A DNA stretch of 35,902 nucleotides, taken from assembly GCA_016779185.1 (NCBI GenBank), contig JADHOA010000007.1, positions 1 through 35,902 on the forward strand, written 5' to 3'. A program made the translations under genes and the position numbers. This DNA comes from Rubripirellula sp. Its GTDB lineage: Bacteria; Planctomycetota; Planctomycetia; Pirellulales; Pirellulaceae. Shown piece after piece: positions 1 to 8,308 of this stretch. Positions within the stretch are counted from its first letter, which is position 1; each line of letters begins with the position of its first letter. Under the pieces are notes generated by a model. It had not been told where the DNA came from. It made no database searches and saw only the letters and a program-made list of their open reading frames with translations.

Positions 1-824
1 AGCAAGGTGAAATTGGTACCTGCAAGTATCATGAATATGATTGTCGTGTATTCAATCAAAGGACTATTGAAGTGTCCTAAGCTCGAGTTGTAAGTACTGA
101 AGCCACCCGTAGCCATCGTTCCAAATGCGTGGCAGGCGGCATCGAAAAGACTCATTCCCTCGAGCAAGTAAATCAGTGTGAGAAGCATATTCAGTGAGAC
201 ATAAATCGATGCGAACACTAACGCTGTGTGCTGCATGCGGGGCTTGCTTCCTTCTTTATTAGGTCCTGGCATTTCTGCTCGCATCATTGCCTTGCCGGAA
301 GATCCTTGACCAAGGATTGCAACGAATAGCACGACGATTCCAAGGCCACCGAGGAAGTGCGTCCATGATCTCCAAAACAGAATGCATCTGGGGACGGCTT
401 TAACTGACTCGAGGTCAGTCAAAATCGTTGCTCCGGTCGTGCTAAAGCCTGACTGAGACTCAAACATCGACTCAATGAAAGTAATGTCTTTTCCGGGAAC
501 CGTTTGGGTTTGGCTGAGAAAAAAAGGTAAAGCGCCCAAGACGGTTGCAAAGATCCAGCTTAATCCCACAACTGCCATTGCTTCTTTTTGAAACAGAGTC
601 CCTTTCTGTGGTCCTCGACCAATCCATCGAAATGCCAACCCCACCGTGATGCATATTGCCATGCTTTGGAGTAAGGCAAGGACGCCACGTTGCTCATATT
701 CCGAGAACCGTTCTGGTGGTTCGCCAGACAGTAACGGAATCGCAAACGGGAGACTAAAAAGCATCGAAGCGCCCATGAGGACGCAGATAGTTCCCAGTAA
801 TCTAGATAAGAGTTTGTAATTCAA
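1..824 (-). CDS. trkH: TrkH-family potassium transporter subunit, 3' end off window
   Basis: Translating the minus strand by hand gives about 274 codons without a stop, leaving the window at base 1; the ORF track misses it because it has no stop here. The protein is a polytopic inner-membrane K+ uptake subunit. Seen: a first pore loop 'ESQSGFSTTGATIL', then 'FWRSWTHFLGGLGIVVLF', and a second pore loop 'HAFGTMATGGFST', all hallmarks of TrkH/KtrB. The reading frame opens just upstream with no ATG; the TTG at 824 gives 'MNYKLLSRLLG', which resembles normal TrkH N-termini, so I chose it. An internal ATG at 776 is the alternative. Family knowledge: TrkH works with a cytoplasmic NAD-binding TrkA ring; no trkA is visible in this window and could lie beyond the left edge. 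Identity is firm; the start is less so. Confidence 0.93.
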   Translation of the reverse strand, partial: MNYKLLSRLLGTICVLMGASMLFSLPFAIPLLSGEPPERFSEYEQRGVLALLQSMAICITVGLAFRWIGRGPQKGTLFQKEAMAVVGLSWIFATVLGALPFFLSQTQTVPGKDITFIESMFESQSGFSTTGATILTDLESVKAVPRCILFWRSWTHFLGGLGIVVLFVAILGQGSSGKAMMRAEMPGPNKEGSKPRMQHTALVFASIYVSLNMLLTLIYLLEGMSLFDAACHAFGTMATGGFSTYNSSLGHFNSPLIEYTTIIFMILAGTNFTL

Positions 825-1150
825 TGGTCGTTTAACTGTTGAGGACAGTTCCAGGCACGGTATCAGTCCATTAAGTATCTCGCCTCAATCATCATTTATC
901 TAGACCAAGTTATCGAAGTGGAGATCGCACACCAAGGAGCCAAGGTATTCTAAGTCATATCTACTTGACTAGCATCGAGAAATACCATCGAACTACTCTT
1001 TGCGGTAGTAATCTCCTCAATTCGATGCGTTTATTAAAACACTTTCTGGAGTTTACCTTCAAACCCTTTTCGCATGGATGCGAACGACCCTTTTGGCGAT
1101 TAACATACAAAACCAATTGACTGAATAAACTCGACTTGGAATCCTTCGAC
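825..1150. other. Intergenic region between divergent trkH and DUF4432 gene
   Basis: About 326 bases between two divergently transcribed genes, so promoters for both should lie here. The only clear structure I see is a dyad (TTCGCAT-GG-ATGCGAA) near the right end, listed separately. The minus-strand ORF 961..1203 has no recognisable protein character and overlaps the signal-peptide region of the next gene, so I do not call it. Confidence 0.5.
1069..1084. promoter_or_regulatory. Perfect 7-bp dyad, possible operator
   Basis: TTCGCAT-GG-ATGCGAA is a perfect inverted repeat with a two-base spacer, 67-82 bases upstream of the preferred ATG (1151) of the DUF4432 gene. The size and spacing fit a dimeric transcription-factor site better than an RNA hairpin, because a two-base loop is too tight. 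No cognate regulator is visible nearby. Function is inferred. Confidence 0.35.
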
Positions 1151-2428
1151 ATGCGATCTGTAAATAGTTGGTTAGTTCTCGCGTCATTCGCCGCTTGTTG
1201 CATTCTGGTCAGTAGTAAAAGTGGGTATTCGAAGGAGAAGATTATCCCTCTCCTAGATGCTACAGATAGCTTGCACCATCAAGATTTTGATTTGCGTGAC
1301 CATGTTTCAGCTGCCATTGCTAGTCGCTGGCAACTAGAGGTAAGGACTCTTCATGGAGGGATGCAGGAAGGTGTTCAATTGTTGCAAGTTGATAACGGCA
1401 GGCTTCGTACCTCAATCGTATTGAACCGCGGATTGAGTATCCTTGGGGTTGAGGAAAGTTTGACTGGTGAGAGGGTGTTTGGTTGGGATTCTCCAGTCAA
1501 AGAAATTGTAAACCCGATGTTTATCGACTTGGAAAGTCGTGGCGGATTAGGCTGGCTTTATGGTTTCAATGAATGGCTGGTGCGATGTGGTCTTGAGTTC
1601 GCTGGGCATCCCGGTACCGATTTGCTCCGTTCGAACACTGGGGAAACAAAGGAGCTTGATCTGACGCTGCACGGTCGGATTGGGAATATTCCTGCGTCGA
1701 AGGTGCAGGTGCTAATCGATGAAGATAAGCCTAGTTATCTTCGAATACGAGGCGTGATAGAAGAACGTATGTTCTATGGACCGCAGTTACGGTTAACAAG
1801 TGATCTAATTCTTGTTGCGGGCAAACCAAGTATTCAACTCGAAGAGAGCATTCAAAATCTTTCGGCTTCTCCGCAAGAGTATCAGATTATCTACCACACA
1901 AATTTCGGAACACCCATTTTACAACGAGGCTCGAAGGTTGTACCCGCAGCGAAAAGTGTTACTCCGATGAATGATCACGCTGCGCGTTCGGTGGACCGAT
2001 TTGATCTGTACGATGCTCCAACGATTGGTTTCACTGAAGAGGTTTACTTAGTTGAGCCTTGGGTTGATGAAGACGGCATGACCGGTGCGGTGTTGCATAA
2101 TGAGGCAGGTAACTGCGGAGCCATGATGACATGGTCCGCCGAGACACTTCCCTACCTAACGATTTGGAAGAATACTGCAGGAATCGAGGATGGATATGTG
2201 ACGGGGATTGAACCAGGTTCGGGCTACCCCTTTAATCGACGGATCGAAAGGCATTTTGGTCGAGTTCCAATATTACAGGCCAAAGAGACTCGCATATTTC
2301 GATTGAATTACACATATCTAGATAGCTCTTCGTCAGTCAAAACAGCGATTTCTAGAATCAATAAAATTCAGATGGATCGACCACGCGAATTGCATCATTC
2401 GCCACCTGAACTACCGAAGTTCGAATAG
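1151..2428 (+). CDS. Secreted DUF4432 family protein (aldose 1-epimerase-like fold)
   Basis: About 425 residues. The ORF track begins at a TTG (1136), but the ATG at 1151 gives a cleaner export signal, 'MRSVNSWLVLASFAACCILVSS', so I prefer it. A cysteine pair in the signal could allow lipidation, though the residue at -3 is Phe and the lipobox is poor. The mature part matches DUF4432, a galactose-mutarotase-like beta-sandwich family: 'GMQEGVQLLQVDNGRLRTSIVLNRGLSILGVE' near the start, 'GLGWLYGFNEWLVRCGLEFAG' in the middle, and 'LTIWKNTAGIEDGYVTGIEPGSGYPFNRR' near the end. It probably binds or acts on a carbohydrate in the periplasm; the substrate is unknown. The gene is flanked by long intergenic regions and looks monocistronic. 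Confidence 0.82.
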   Translation: MRSVNSWLVLASFAACCILVSSKSGYSKEKIIPLLDATDSLHHQDFDLRDHVSAAIASRWQLEVRTLHGGMQEGVQLLQVDNGRLRTSIVLNRGLSILGVEESLTGERVFGWDSPVKEIVNPMFIDLESRGGLGWLYGFNEWLVRCGLEFAGHPGTDLLRSNTGETKELDLTLHGRIGNIPASKVQVLIDEDKPSYLRIRGVIEERMFYGPQLRLTSDLILVAGKPSIQLEESIQNLSASPQEYQIIYHTNFGTPILQRGSKVVPAAKSVTPMNDHAARSVDRFDLYDAPTIGFTEEVYLVEPWVDEDGMTGAVLHNEAGNCGAMMTWSAETLPYLTIWKNTAGIEDGYVTGIEPGSGYPFNRRIERHFGRVPILQAKETRIFRLNYTYLDSSSSVKTAISRINKIQMDRPRELHHSPPELPKFE

Positions 2429-2755
2429 TCGTGCGATCGGGTAGTTTTGGCACTTAGTTTGCACGTTGTTGATTGTGTGGTTAATGCTACAGGCGATTTT
2501 TTATTCCCCCCCCCAAATGTTGCCTGTCTTTAGCTTCTAGGGTGCGGAGTGCTGTGAAGAGGTAAGCGGCACTCCGCACCAATTTGTCGATCACTTTACA
2601 AGTTTAAGTATTGCCGGATTCCGCTTCGTTATCACCAAATGTGCATATTTGCCTAATCTAATCGCATCACGCTGTAGCAGAATGATGCACGGTTTGCGAA
2701 TGAGTGATGCCTTTTAAAAATATCAAGCATTATTTCTTACAGGCGAAAGTAGTTA
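2429..2755. other. Intergenic region with C9 run and stem-loop
   Basis: 327 bases between two same-strand genes. It holds a run of nine C (2506-2514) directly after a T-rich stretch, and a strong stem-loop at 2541-2580 (listed separately). No ORF with protein character is seen. The segment just before the SRAP start contains 'tttttaaaaatatcaagcattatttctta', an AT-rich stretch where a promoter could sit. Confidence 0.5.
2541..2580. terminator. Perfect 12-bp stem-loop, terminator-like but without T-run
   Basis: GGTGCGGAGTGC at 2541-2552 is followed by a 16-base spacer and its exact reverse complement GCACTCCGCACC at 2569-2580. It lies about 110 bases after the DUF4432 stop codon. No U-run follows on either strand, so it is not a textbook intrinsic terminator; it could be a 3'-end stabilising hairpin, a Rho-related site or a dispersed palindromic element. 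Confidence 0.45.
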
Positions 2756-3487
2756 ATGTGCGGTCGATTTTCTATGCACACGAGTCTTACGAAATGGTGT
2801 CAGTTGTGTTGCTCTGATTGGATTCCAGATCCGACTTCATGTGAAGTGGGTCCCAGATACAACCTATCGCCGGGACAGCATGCAAATGTTTGCGTAAGGG
2901 ATAACACGGATTCCCCCAGAATAATTCGAGCGATGAAATGGGGGATAACCGCTGAAGTGCATGAATCCTCATCAAGTAAGGTTTTGCATATCAACGCTAG
3001 ATCAGAGTCAATTGAATCAAAGAAAGCTTTTGCAGAATGTTTCAGACGAAACAGGTGTCTGGTTCCTGTAAATGGATTCTTCGAATGGCAATCAGTCGGC
3101 CGAAAAAAACAGCCGTACTATTTTTATTCCTCCGGTGAAGGTGTTTTTGCACTCGCAGCAATTTGGAAAGAGTCGAGCGCTGTTGAGCCAACGCAAACAT
3201 CTGGAAATTCATTTTGTATCATCACTACAAAAGCCGATCATGTCGTTTCAGCAATACATAATCGAATGCCAGTGATTGTTCATCCTAGGTTCTACGAACA
3301 GTGGCTTGACCCCAGCGAGCGAGATCCCTTTCGTGTTCAAGAATTAATCCAACTAAGCCGCGGATCGACGCTTCGCATCCGTCCAGTTTCGAGGATGGTT
3401 AATCAGGTGAGTCTCGATTCGGTGAATTGCATCATGGAAATCTCTGATCCTCTGCGAAGGAAAGAAACACAACCGCGGCTATTCTAA
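2756..3487 (+). CDS. SRAP-domain protein (SOS-response-associated peptidase, YedK/HMCES family)
   Basis: 243 residues, the usual size for the family. Cys2 immediately follows the initiator Met ('MCGRFS'), which fixes the start because this Cys must become the N-terminal residue after Met removal; it forms the thiazolidine crosslink to abasic sites in single-stranded DNA. Other expected elements are present: 'RYNLSPGQ' (34-41), 'WGI' (62-64), 'NARSE' with Asn80, 'RCLVPVNGFFEW' with Glu110, and 'HNRMPV' with His168. Family knowledge: the protein shields abasic sites from breakage and can self-reverse the link. No SOS-box-like site was recognised upstream and no SOS genes are adjacent, so regulation by DNA damage is not shown. 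Confidence 0.95.
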   Translation: MCGRFSMHTSLTKWCQLCCSDWIPDPTSCEVGPRYNLSPGQHANVCVRDNTDSPRIIRAMKWGITAEVHESSSSKVLHINARSESIESKKAFAECFRRNRCLVPVNGFFEWQSVGRKKQPYYFYSSGEGVFALAAIWKESSAVEPTQTSGNSFCIITTKADHVVSAIHNRMPVIVHPRFYEQWLDPSERDPFRVQELIQLSRGSTLRIRPVSRMVNQVSLDSVNCIMEISDPLRRKETQPRLF

Positions 3488-3845
3488 ATGAATTTCCACC
3501 GTGGATATTTTTTAAGCTGGCTCACATCAGCTGTCTTGAGTGCTTGGGAGATATGTAAAAGTGACTGGGTTTTATCGACAACGAACCGCTGGCAGTCAGT
3601 CTCGATCAATGGCACAGCAAAGTCATCTTGATTAGCGAGTGGTTTTCCGAATCAGACAGGTTTCCGCAATCGGTAGTGTTTATCTACGCGTTACGGCTAG
3701 CTTGAACTGACCAATTGGTAGATATGATCTTGTACGCGGCTTGATTCTGCACCATTAAGCGACTTCAATTCCAATCGCTGTGTTTGTCTGAACGATATTC
3801 TTTTGGGACATGGAGTCCTTTCATGACACTTCAGGTGATGCACGG
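3488..3845. other. Intergenic region upstream of exported protein
   Basis: About 320-360 bases, depending on the start chosen for the next gene. I see no gene and no strong hairpin. The only symmetry is a 10-base palindrome ACCAATTGGT at 3710-3719, short enough to be chance. ORF 3784..4065 is a shadow of the downstream gene in another frame. Confidence 0.45.
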
Positions 3846-4724
3846 ATGCGTCAGACATTACTGCCTCTGCTCATTTCGCTCTTCAGTTTCGTTACTGCTT
3901 GCACAGGGCAAACGACGATCACAGATCGATCAATGGATATTACGGTCGGGAACGGTCTGTTGGGAGTTTTTTTACCGGATTACCGAGTTGGATCCAACGA
4001 GACCTCTGAAACCGCGTTATTTGATGATGGAGATTTGTTGGGATATCAGGGTGAACTTCGGTTAATCCGAAGATTTTTGCATACTCGAACAAGTATCGAA
4101 GGTCGTGTTTTCTATGGAGTCGCTGAATCAAATGACACCAATCAAGTCGACTCTTTGATTTTGTCTGAACTAGGCGGTAGCAACGAGCTGTCTTTTGGCC
4201 AAGGCAGGGCCGATCTCAAAACCTCAATCGATCATTATGGATACGATTTAGGTCTTCGAGATACTTGGCGTACAACTTTTGGTGGTTTGTCAGCTGGTTG
4301 CCTGCTCAGTTATATGATGTTTGACCAGAACTACGATGTTTTCCATCAAAGCACCGCAGCTCTGAGCGAAGAGTTATCTTCAGAATTTATCGGAGGGAAA
4401 GCTGTTTTTGGGTGGGACGGTTATTTGCGAGAATGTCCAACGCTACTCGATTTCGCTGTCGGCTTTTACCAGCTTAGAACCGATTACCTTGCATCGAGCG
4501 AACAAGTTTCAACTATCGAAATAGATTATGTTTACTCAAATCCAGTGAACTTAGAGGCAACATTCACCACATTTCAAAACGTCAATGACGTTCGTTTGTC
4601 TTACACCATTTCGATGACCCACCTCGATAAAATCCCGTCTCTCTCGCGAGATAGTCTAAAGGGCACATCAATCAAATTCGACGATGGATTCTTACTTAAG
4701 ATGATGGTAGAGATTCTGCTTTGA
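3846..4724 (+). CDS. Exported protein of unknown function, possibly a lipoprotein or outer-membrane beta-barrel
   Basis: I do not recognise a named family. The track start (3810, ATG) places 12 residues before the hydrophobic segment; the ATG at 3846 gives a compact signal, 'MRQTLLPLLISLFSFVTACTGQ', so I prefer it (292 residues). 'VTAC' fits a lipobox, so the mature protein may be lipidated at that Cys. The rest has no transmembrane helix but many alternating hydrophobic/polar stretches and aromatic residues ('LRDTWRTTFGGLSAGCLLSYMMFDQNYDVF', 'DYVYSNPVNLEATFTTFQNVNDVRLSYTISM'), a beta-strand pattern that would suit an outer-membrane barrel. An alternative is a soluble beta-sandwich. It lies about 95 bases upstream of the cytochrome c peroxidase gene and may be co-transcribed with it. 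Confidence 0.65.
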   Translation: MRQTLLPLLISLFSFVTACTGQTTITDRSMDITVGNGLLGVFLPDYRVGSNETSETALFDDGDLLGYQGELRLIRRFLHTRTSIEGRVFYGVAESNDTNQVDSLILSELGGSNELSFGQGRADLKTSIDHYGYDLGLRDTWRTTFGGLSAGCLLSYMMFDQNYDVFHQSTAALSEELSSEFIGGKAVFGWDGYLRECPTLLDFAVGFYQLRTDYLASSEQVSTIEIDYVYSNPVNLEATFTTFQNVNDVRLSYTISMTHLDKIPSLSRDSLKGTSIKFDDGFLLKMMVEILL

Positions 4725-4818
4725 AAATCTCATCTAAAGTTGCATTCAAACCGGTGATCTATGACCGTATCGTAAACGCAAATGTTGAGTTGTTTTTTAG
4801 CGTTGATCTAAATAAGGC

Positions 4819-6006
4819 ATGAAAGAGAAAACTTATTATCTGACGTTTGTTTTCTCTTTTGTCTTGGGCACTAGTACATGCATTATGCATCAAGGTTTTT
4901 GCGAAAGTGCCAATGAAATACGGAGCCTGAATCTCAATCTACCCAAGATACCATTCCTTTACTCAGCTGATAAATTTCCGGATCATGTGGAGAAGCACGT
5001 GTCGGATATAGATGGTGTATTAGGTGAGAATTGCGTGACCAATGATGGCGCCACGCTCGGGCGAGTTTTGTTTTATGACAAGAGATTGTCGGCGAACGGA
5101 ACCATTTCTTGTGGTTCATGTCACGTACAAAAACATGCCTTTGCAGATCCACGGCCAAGAAGCTCAGGCTTCAACGGCATTTTTGGAAATCGCAATTCAA
5201 TGGCGTTGATTAATTTGCGATTCAATCCAAGTTCGCGTTTTTTTTGGGATGAGCGAGCTGCAAATTTGGAGACTCAGGTTCTGATGCCTATTGAGGATCC
5301 AAATGAGATGGGGCATTCGGTAGATCAGATCGCTTTGAATTTTGGAAAAGATCCCACCTATCAGAGATTATTTGAGCTAGCGTTTGGTGATACTGTGGTT
5401 TCAAGAGATCGTATTGCGATGGCTCTCAGTCAGTTCTTGCGTTCGATGGTATCTTTCCAATCCCGATATGATGCTGGGTTGCAGTTGACGAGGGATGTGA
5501 ATCAAGACTTCCCCAATTTCACGGATCAAGAAAACCTCGGCAAAGATCAATTTTTTGGCCGCGCTCGCTGCGCTGAATGTCATCTACCAAAAATTCACAA
5601 AGGGGATGTTTCAGCCGATCAGTACGCTTTTTTTCAGCTTCTCGAACCTACCGTGAATGGAGTTGACTCAGACGATCCTAGTTTTGACCAGGGTGTGGGA
5701 TTGATATCCCATCGCCAGAAAGATGTCGGACGATTCAAAGCTTCGAGTCTACGAAATATTGAAGTCACATTTCCCTACATGCACGATGGTCGTTTTCAAA
5801 CGATTGATCAGGTCATTGAGCATTACAACTGGAGTGTAAAGCCACATCCAAATCTGGATCCGCGATTACAAGATTTTTCTGCAAATGGGATGGCCCTACC
5901 AGAGGTAGAAAAGGTTGCATTAGCGGCATTTTTGCGTACGTTGACAGATCATCAATTTCTTACAGATCCAAAATTTTCAGATCCCTTCGATCACGACGGT
6001 CAATAA
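4819..6006 (+). CDS. Di-heme cytochrome c peroxidase (CcpA/MauG family)
   Basis: 395 residues with an export signal (about residues 1-29, ending near 'QGFCESANE'). Two covalent heme sites are visible: 'CGSCH' (98-102) and 'CAECH' (251-255). Further family landmarks are 'LGRVLFYDKRLSANGTISCGSCH', 'HAFADP', 'RNSMALIN', 'FFWDERA' and 'YMHDGRF', whose Met321 is placed to be the distal ligand of the electron-transfer heme. The N-terminal heme is the usual peroxidatic site. The protein should sit in the periplasm and reduce H2O2 with electrons from small c-type donors, or oxidise another substrate if it is MauG-like; sequence alone does not decide. Heme attachment requires a cytochrome c maturation system, not visible here. 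Confidence 0.93.
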   Translation: MKEKTYYLTFVFSFVLGTSTCIMHQGFCESANEIRSLNLNLPKIPFLYSADKFPDHVEKHVSDIDGVLGENCVTNDGATLGRVLFYDKRLSANGTISCGSCHVQKHAFADPRPRSSGFNGIFGNRNSMALINLRFNPSSRFFWDERAANLETQVLMPIEDPNEMGHSVDQIALNFGKDPTYQRLFELAFGDTVVSRDRIAMALSQFLRSMVSFQSRYDAGLQLTRDVNQDFPNFTDQENLGKDQFFGRARCAECHLPKIHKGDVSADQYAFFQLLEPTVNGVDSDDPSFDQGVGLISHRQKDVGRFKASSLRNIEVTFPYMHDGRFQTIDQVIEHYNWSVKPHPNLDPRLQDFSANGMALPEVEKVALAAFLRTLTDHQFLTDPKFSDPFDHDGQ

Positions 6007-6025
6007 AAATACGGATGCTACGAAG

Positions 6026-6731
6026 ATGAATCATCCCACATTTGACCGATTTGCCTCCCAATACAACGACGCGTTGCAGACTGGTCTGTCAGTCAGTGGC
6101 GAGGCAAGTGATTTCTTTGCTGAATCAAGATTAAGGTATCTGTCGAATCGAATTCAAGAAAACCATTTCACAGTCCGCCGTGCGCTGGATTTCGGTTGCG
6201 GTATCGGATCCACGACAAGATGTTTTTTTTTCCCATTTTGAACTCGATTATTTTGCAGGGGTTGATCCGTCATCCGAATCAATCAACATCGCGAAAAAGT
6301 CACGACAGAAAGTCGATGCCAGCAACGACTGTGAAGTTGAATATTTTTATTTAAAAGATTTTTTGCCTCGCGAGCAGTTTGATTTGGTGTACTGCAACGG
6401 TGTGTTCCACCACATCGGGCTGGATGACCGAGGCGAAGCGATGACCATCATTTACGAATCATTGAAGTCAGGTGGGGTCTTTGCGTTTTGGGAAAATAAT
6501 CCGTATAGCCTACCCGCTCGATATGTCATGAGTCGTATTCCGTTTGATCAAGATGCCCTTATGGTATGGCCAAGCCATGCAAGGGCAATGATCAGAGGGG
6601 TTGGGTTCAAGCCGATTTTGACGGAATACAGGTTCATTTTCCCTCGATTCATTCGATGGATGAGATGGTCAGAAAATCTGGTTTGCAAGTTGCCAATTGG
6701 TGCGCAGTATCTTGTGCTGGCAGTGAAGTGA
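6026..6731 (+). CDS. Class I SAM-dependent methyltransferase, reading frame broken at a T9 run
   Basis: Two ORFs in different frames form one methyltransferase: 6026..6241 carries the N-terminus and SAM-binding motif I ('RALDFGCGIGS'), and the frame of 6180..6731 carries the rest ('YFAGVDPSSESINIAKK', 'FDLVYCNGVFHHIG', 'SLKSGGVFAFWENNPYSLPARYVMSR'). The break falls in nine T (6223-6231); with eight T the frames join as 'TTRCFFSHFELDYFAGVD', giving a normal 234-residue protein. The reading could be a sequencing or assembly slip, a real inactivating mutation, or a site where polymerase slippage restores some product. The target of methylation is unknown. It starts 19 bases after the peroxidase stop, so it is probably in the same transcript, and it converges with comM on the other strand. 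Confidence 0.8.
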
Positions 6732-6766
6732 GTGACGTGCGAATCATAATGAAAGGCACGAGCGGC

Positions 6767-8308
6767 CTAGGGGTGATGCGTTCGGTCAAGTGAGCGATAT
6801 CCAATCGCTTCCGCCAAGTGGTGTTCCTCGATATGACCGCAGGAATCAAGGTCAGCAATCGTCCTCGCTAGTCTGATGATTTTATCGTGAGCTCTTGCTG
6901 ATAGTCCTAGCGTTTCAACGCTATGCCGAAGAAGTTGTCGGCAAGGCGGATTTAGCTTGCAATAAAATCGAATTTCACGAGAGGACATTTGAGAGTTGTA
7001 TCGAGTGTTATTCATTTTAAATCGCGAGTGTTGTACTTCGCGGGCTGAGTCTACCGCCTCACGCATTGTTTTACTGCTCAAGCCCTCCGGTAGCTGACTT
7101 TCTAGTTCATCGTAGGTTACAGCTGGTACCTCTATCTGAAGGTCAATTCGATCGAGAAGAGGACCCGATATGCGACTCATGTAATTCTGAGTTTGCGCGG
7201 GAGTGCAATGGCATGGTCGCCTTTGGTCGCCACGGAAACCACACGGACAAGGATTCGCGGCGGCAATGAGCATGAAGTCTGCAGGGAATTTGGTTGATCG
7301 TAGTGCGCGAGAGATCGTGACAGAGTGTTCCTCGAGTGGCTGACGCATCACCTCAAGAGTTTTACGATTGAATTCTGGGATTTCGTCGAGGAAAAGAACG
7401 CCGTGGTGTGCCTTGCTAATTTCACCCGGCGAGGGTGGATTACCGCCACCAACCAGTCCTGCGTTGCTAATGGTATGGTGTGGGCTTCTGAATGGTCTTC
7501 TGGCGAGCAGAGGTTGATCCTTTGGTAATTGACCTAGGACACTATAGATTCGAGTGGTTTCAATCGATTCAGTTGCGAGTAAAGCTGGGAGTATCGAGGG
7601 CATGCGTTTTGCAAGCATGGTTTTTCCCGATCCAGGTGGTCCCATCATCAATAAGTTGTGAGAACCAGCTGCAGCAATCGTCATGGCGCGTTTTGCTGAT
7701 TCTTGTCCTCTTACATCTTGGTAATCAACGTCATACTGTCCGAATTGCTCAAAAATCAAGTTGACACTACTTGGTGTTGAATCGATTTCGATTTCACTTG
7801 CGAAGAACCCCGCTGCCTGCGCTAAGCTATCGACTGGAATCACATCAAGGCCTTCCACCACTGAAGCCTCGTATGCGTTTTGTCTCGGGACGACGAAGCC
7901 TCTCTTTTTTTTGAATAGGCTTGCTTCAATGGCCATTGATAAAACTCCTTTTACTGATCGGGTAATACCCTCGAGGCTTAATTCACCGACCACCGCATAT
8001 TGGTCGAATTTCTCCAGCGAGATTTGCCCACTTGCAGCTAACACGCCAAGTGCGACCGGTAGATCAAAGGACGATGCTTGTTTAGGCAAGTCACCGGGGG
8101 CAAGGTTGATAACGACTCGCTCTTGAGGCTTGACAAAACCACTATTCACTATGGCTCGTTCCACGCGATGCGTGCTTTCCTTCACTGCCGCGTCAGGGAG
8201 TCCTACAAGTATGGTCTTTGGCATCGCAGACGAAGAAATGTCAACTTCGCAGTCGACGGATATGGCATCGATACCTAGTAAGGTGAATGTCTTCAATCTC
8301 GCAAGCAT
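6767..8308 (-). CDS. comM: ComM/YifB family Mg-chelatase-like AAA+ ATPase
   Basis: 513 residues, the usual size. Seen in order: the N-terminal ribosomal-S5-like domain ('VGLPDAAVKESTHRVERAI', 'VINLAPGDLPKQASSFDLPVALG'), Walker A 'GPPGSGKT' (223-230), Walker B 'GVLFLDEIPEF' (about 294-304), a zinc-type segment 'ANPCPCGFRGDQRRPCHC', then 'SGPLLDRIDLQIEV' and the C-terminal Mg-chelatase lid ending in 'AIGYRSLDR'. Family knowledge: ComM is a hexameric helicase that promotes branch migration during natural transformation. No other competence gene is adjacent. The start is the ATG at 8308; an unusual nested inverted repeat lies just upstream (see 8327-8372). It converges with the frameshifted methyltransferase 35 bases away. 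Confidence 0.96.
   Translation of the reverse strand: MLARLKTFTLLGIDAISVDCEVDISSSAMPKTILVGLPDAAVKESTHRVERAIVNSGFVKPQERVVINLAPGDLPKQASSFDLPVALGVLAASGQISLEKFDQYAVVGELSLEGITRSVKGVLSMAIEASLFKKKRGFVVPRQNAYEASVVEGLDVIPVDSLAQAAGFFASEIEIDSTPSSVNLIFEQFGQYDVDYQDVRGQESAKRAMTIAAAGSHNLLMMGPPGSGKTMLAKRMPSILPALLATESIETTRIYSVLGQLPKDQPLLARRPFRSPHHTISNAGLVGGGNPPSPGEISKAHHGVLFLDEIPEFNRKTLEVMRQPLEEHSVTISRALRSTKFPADFMLIAAANPCPCGFRGDQRRPCHCTPAQTQNYMSRISGPLLDRIDLQIEVPAVTYDELESQLPEGLSSKTMREAVDSAREVQHSRFKMNNTRYNSQMSSREIRFYCKLNPPCRQLLRHSVETLGLSARAHDKIIRLARTIADLDSCGHIEEHHLAEAIGYRSLDRTHHP

Noticed and set aside
961-1203. Minus-strand ORF of 80 codons
   Set aside because: It overlaps the signal-peptide region of the DUF4432 gene, has no domain character and lies in a promoter-bearing spacer.
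7761-8126. Plus-strand ORF of 121 codons inside comM
   Set aside because: It is the antisense shadow of a strongly conserved AAA+ gene and shows no protein signature of its own.
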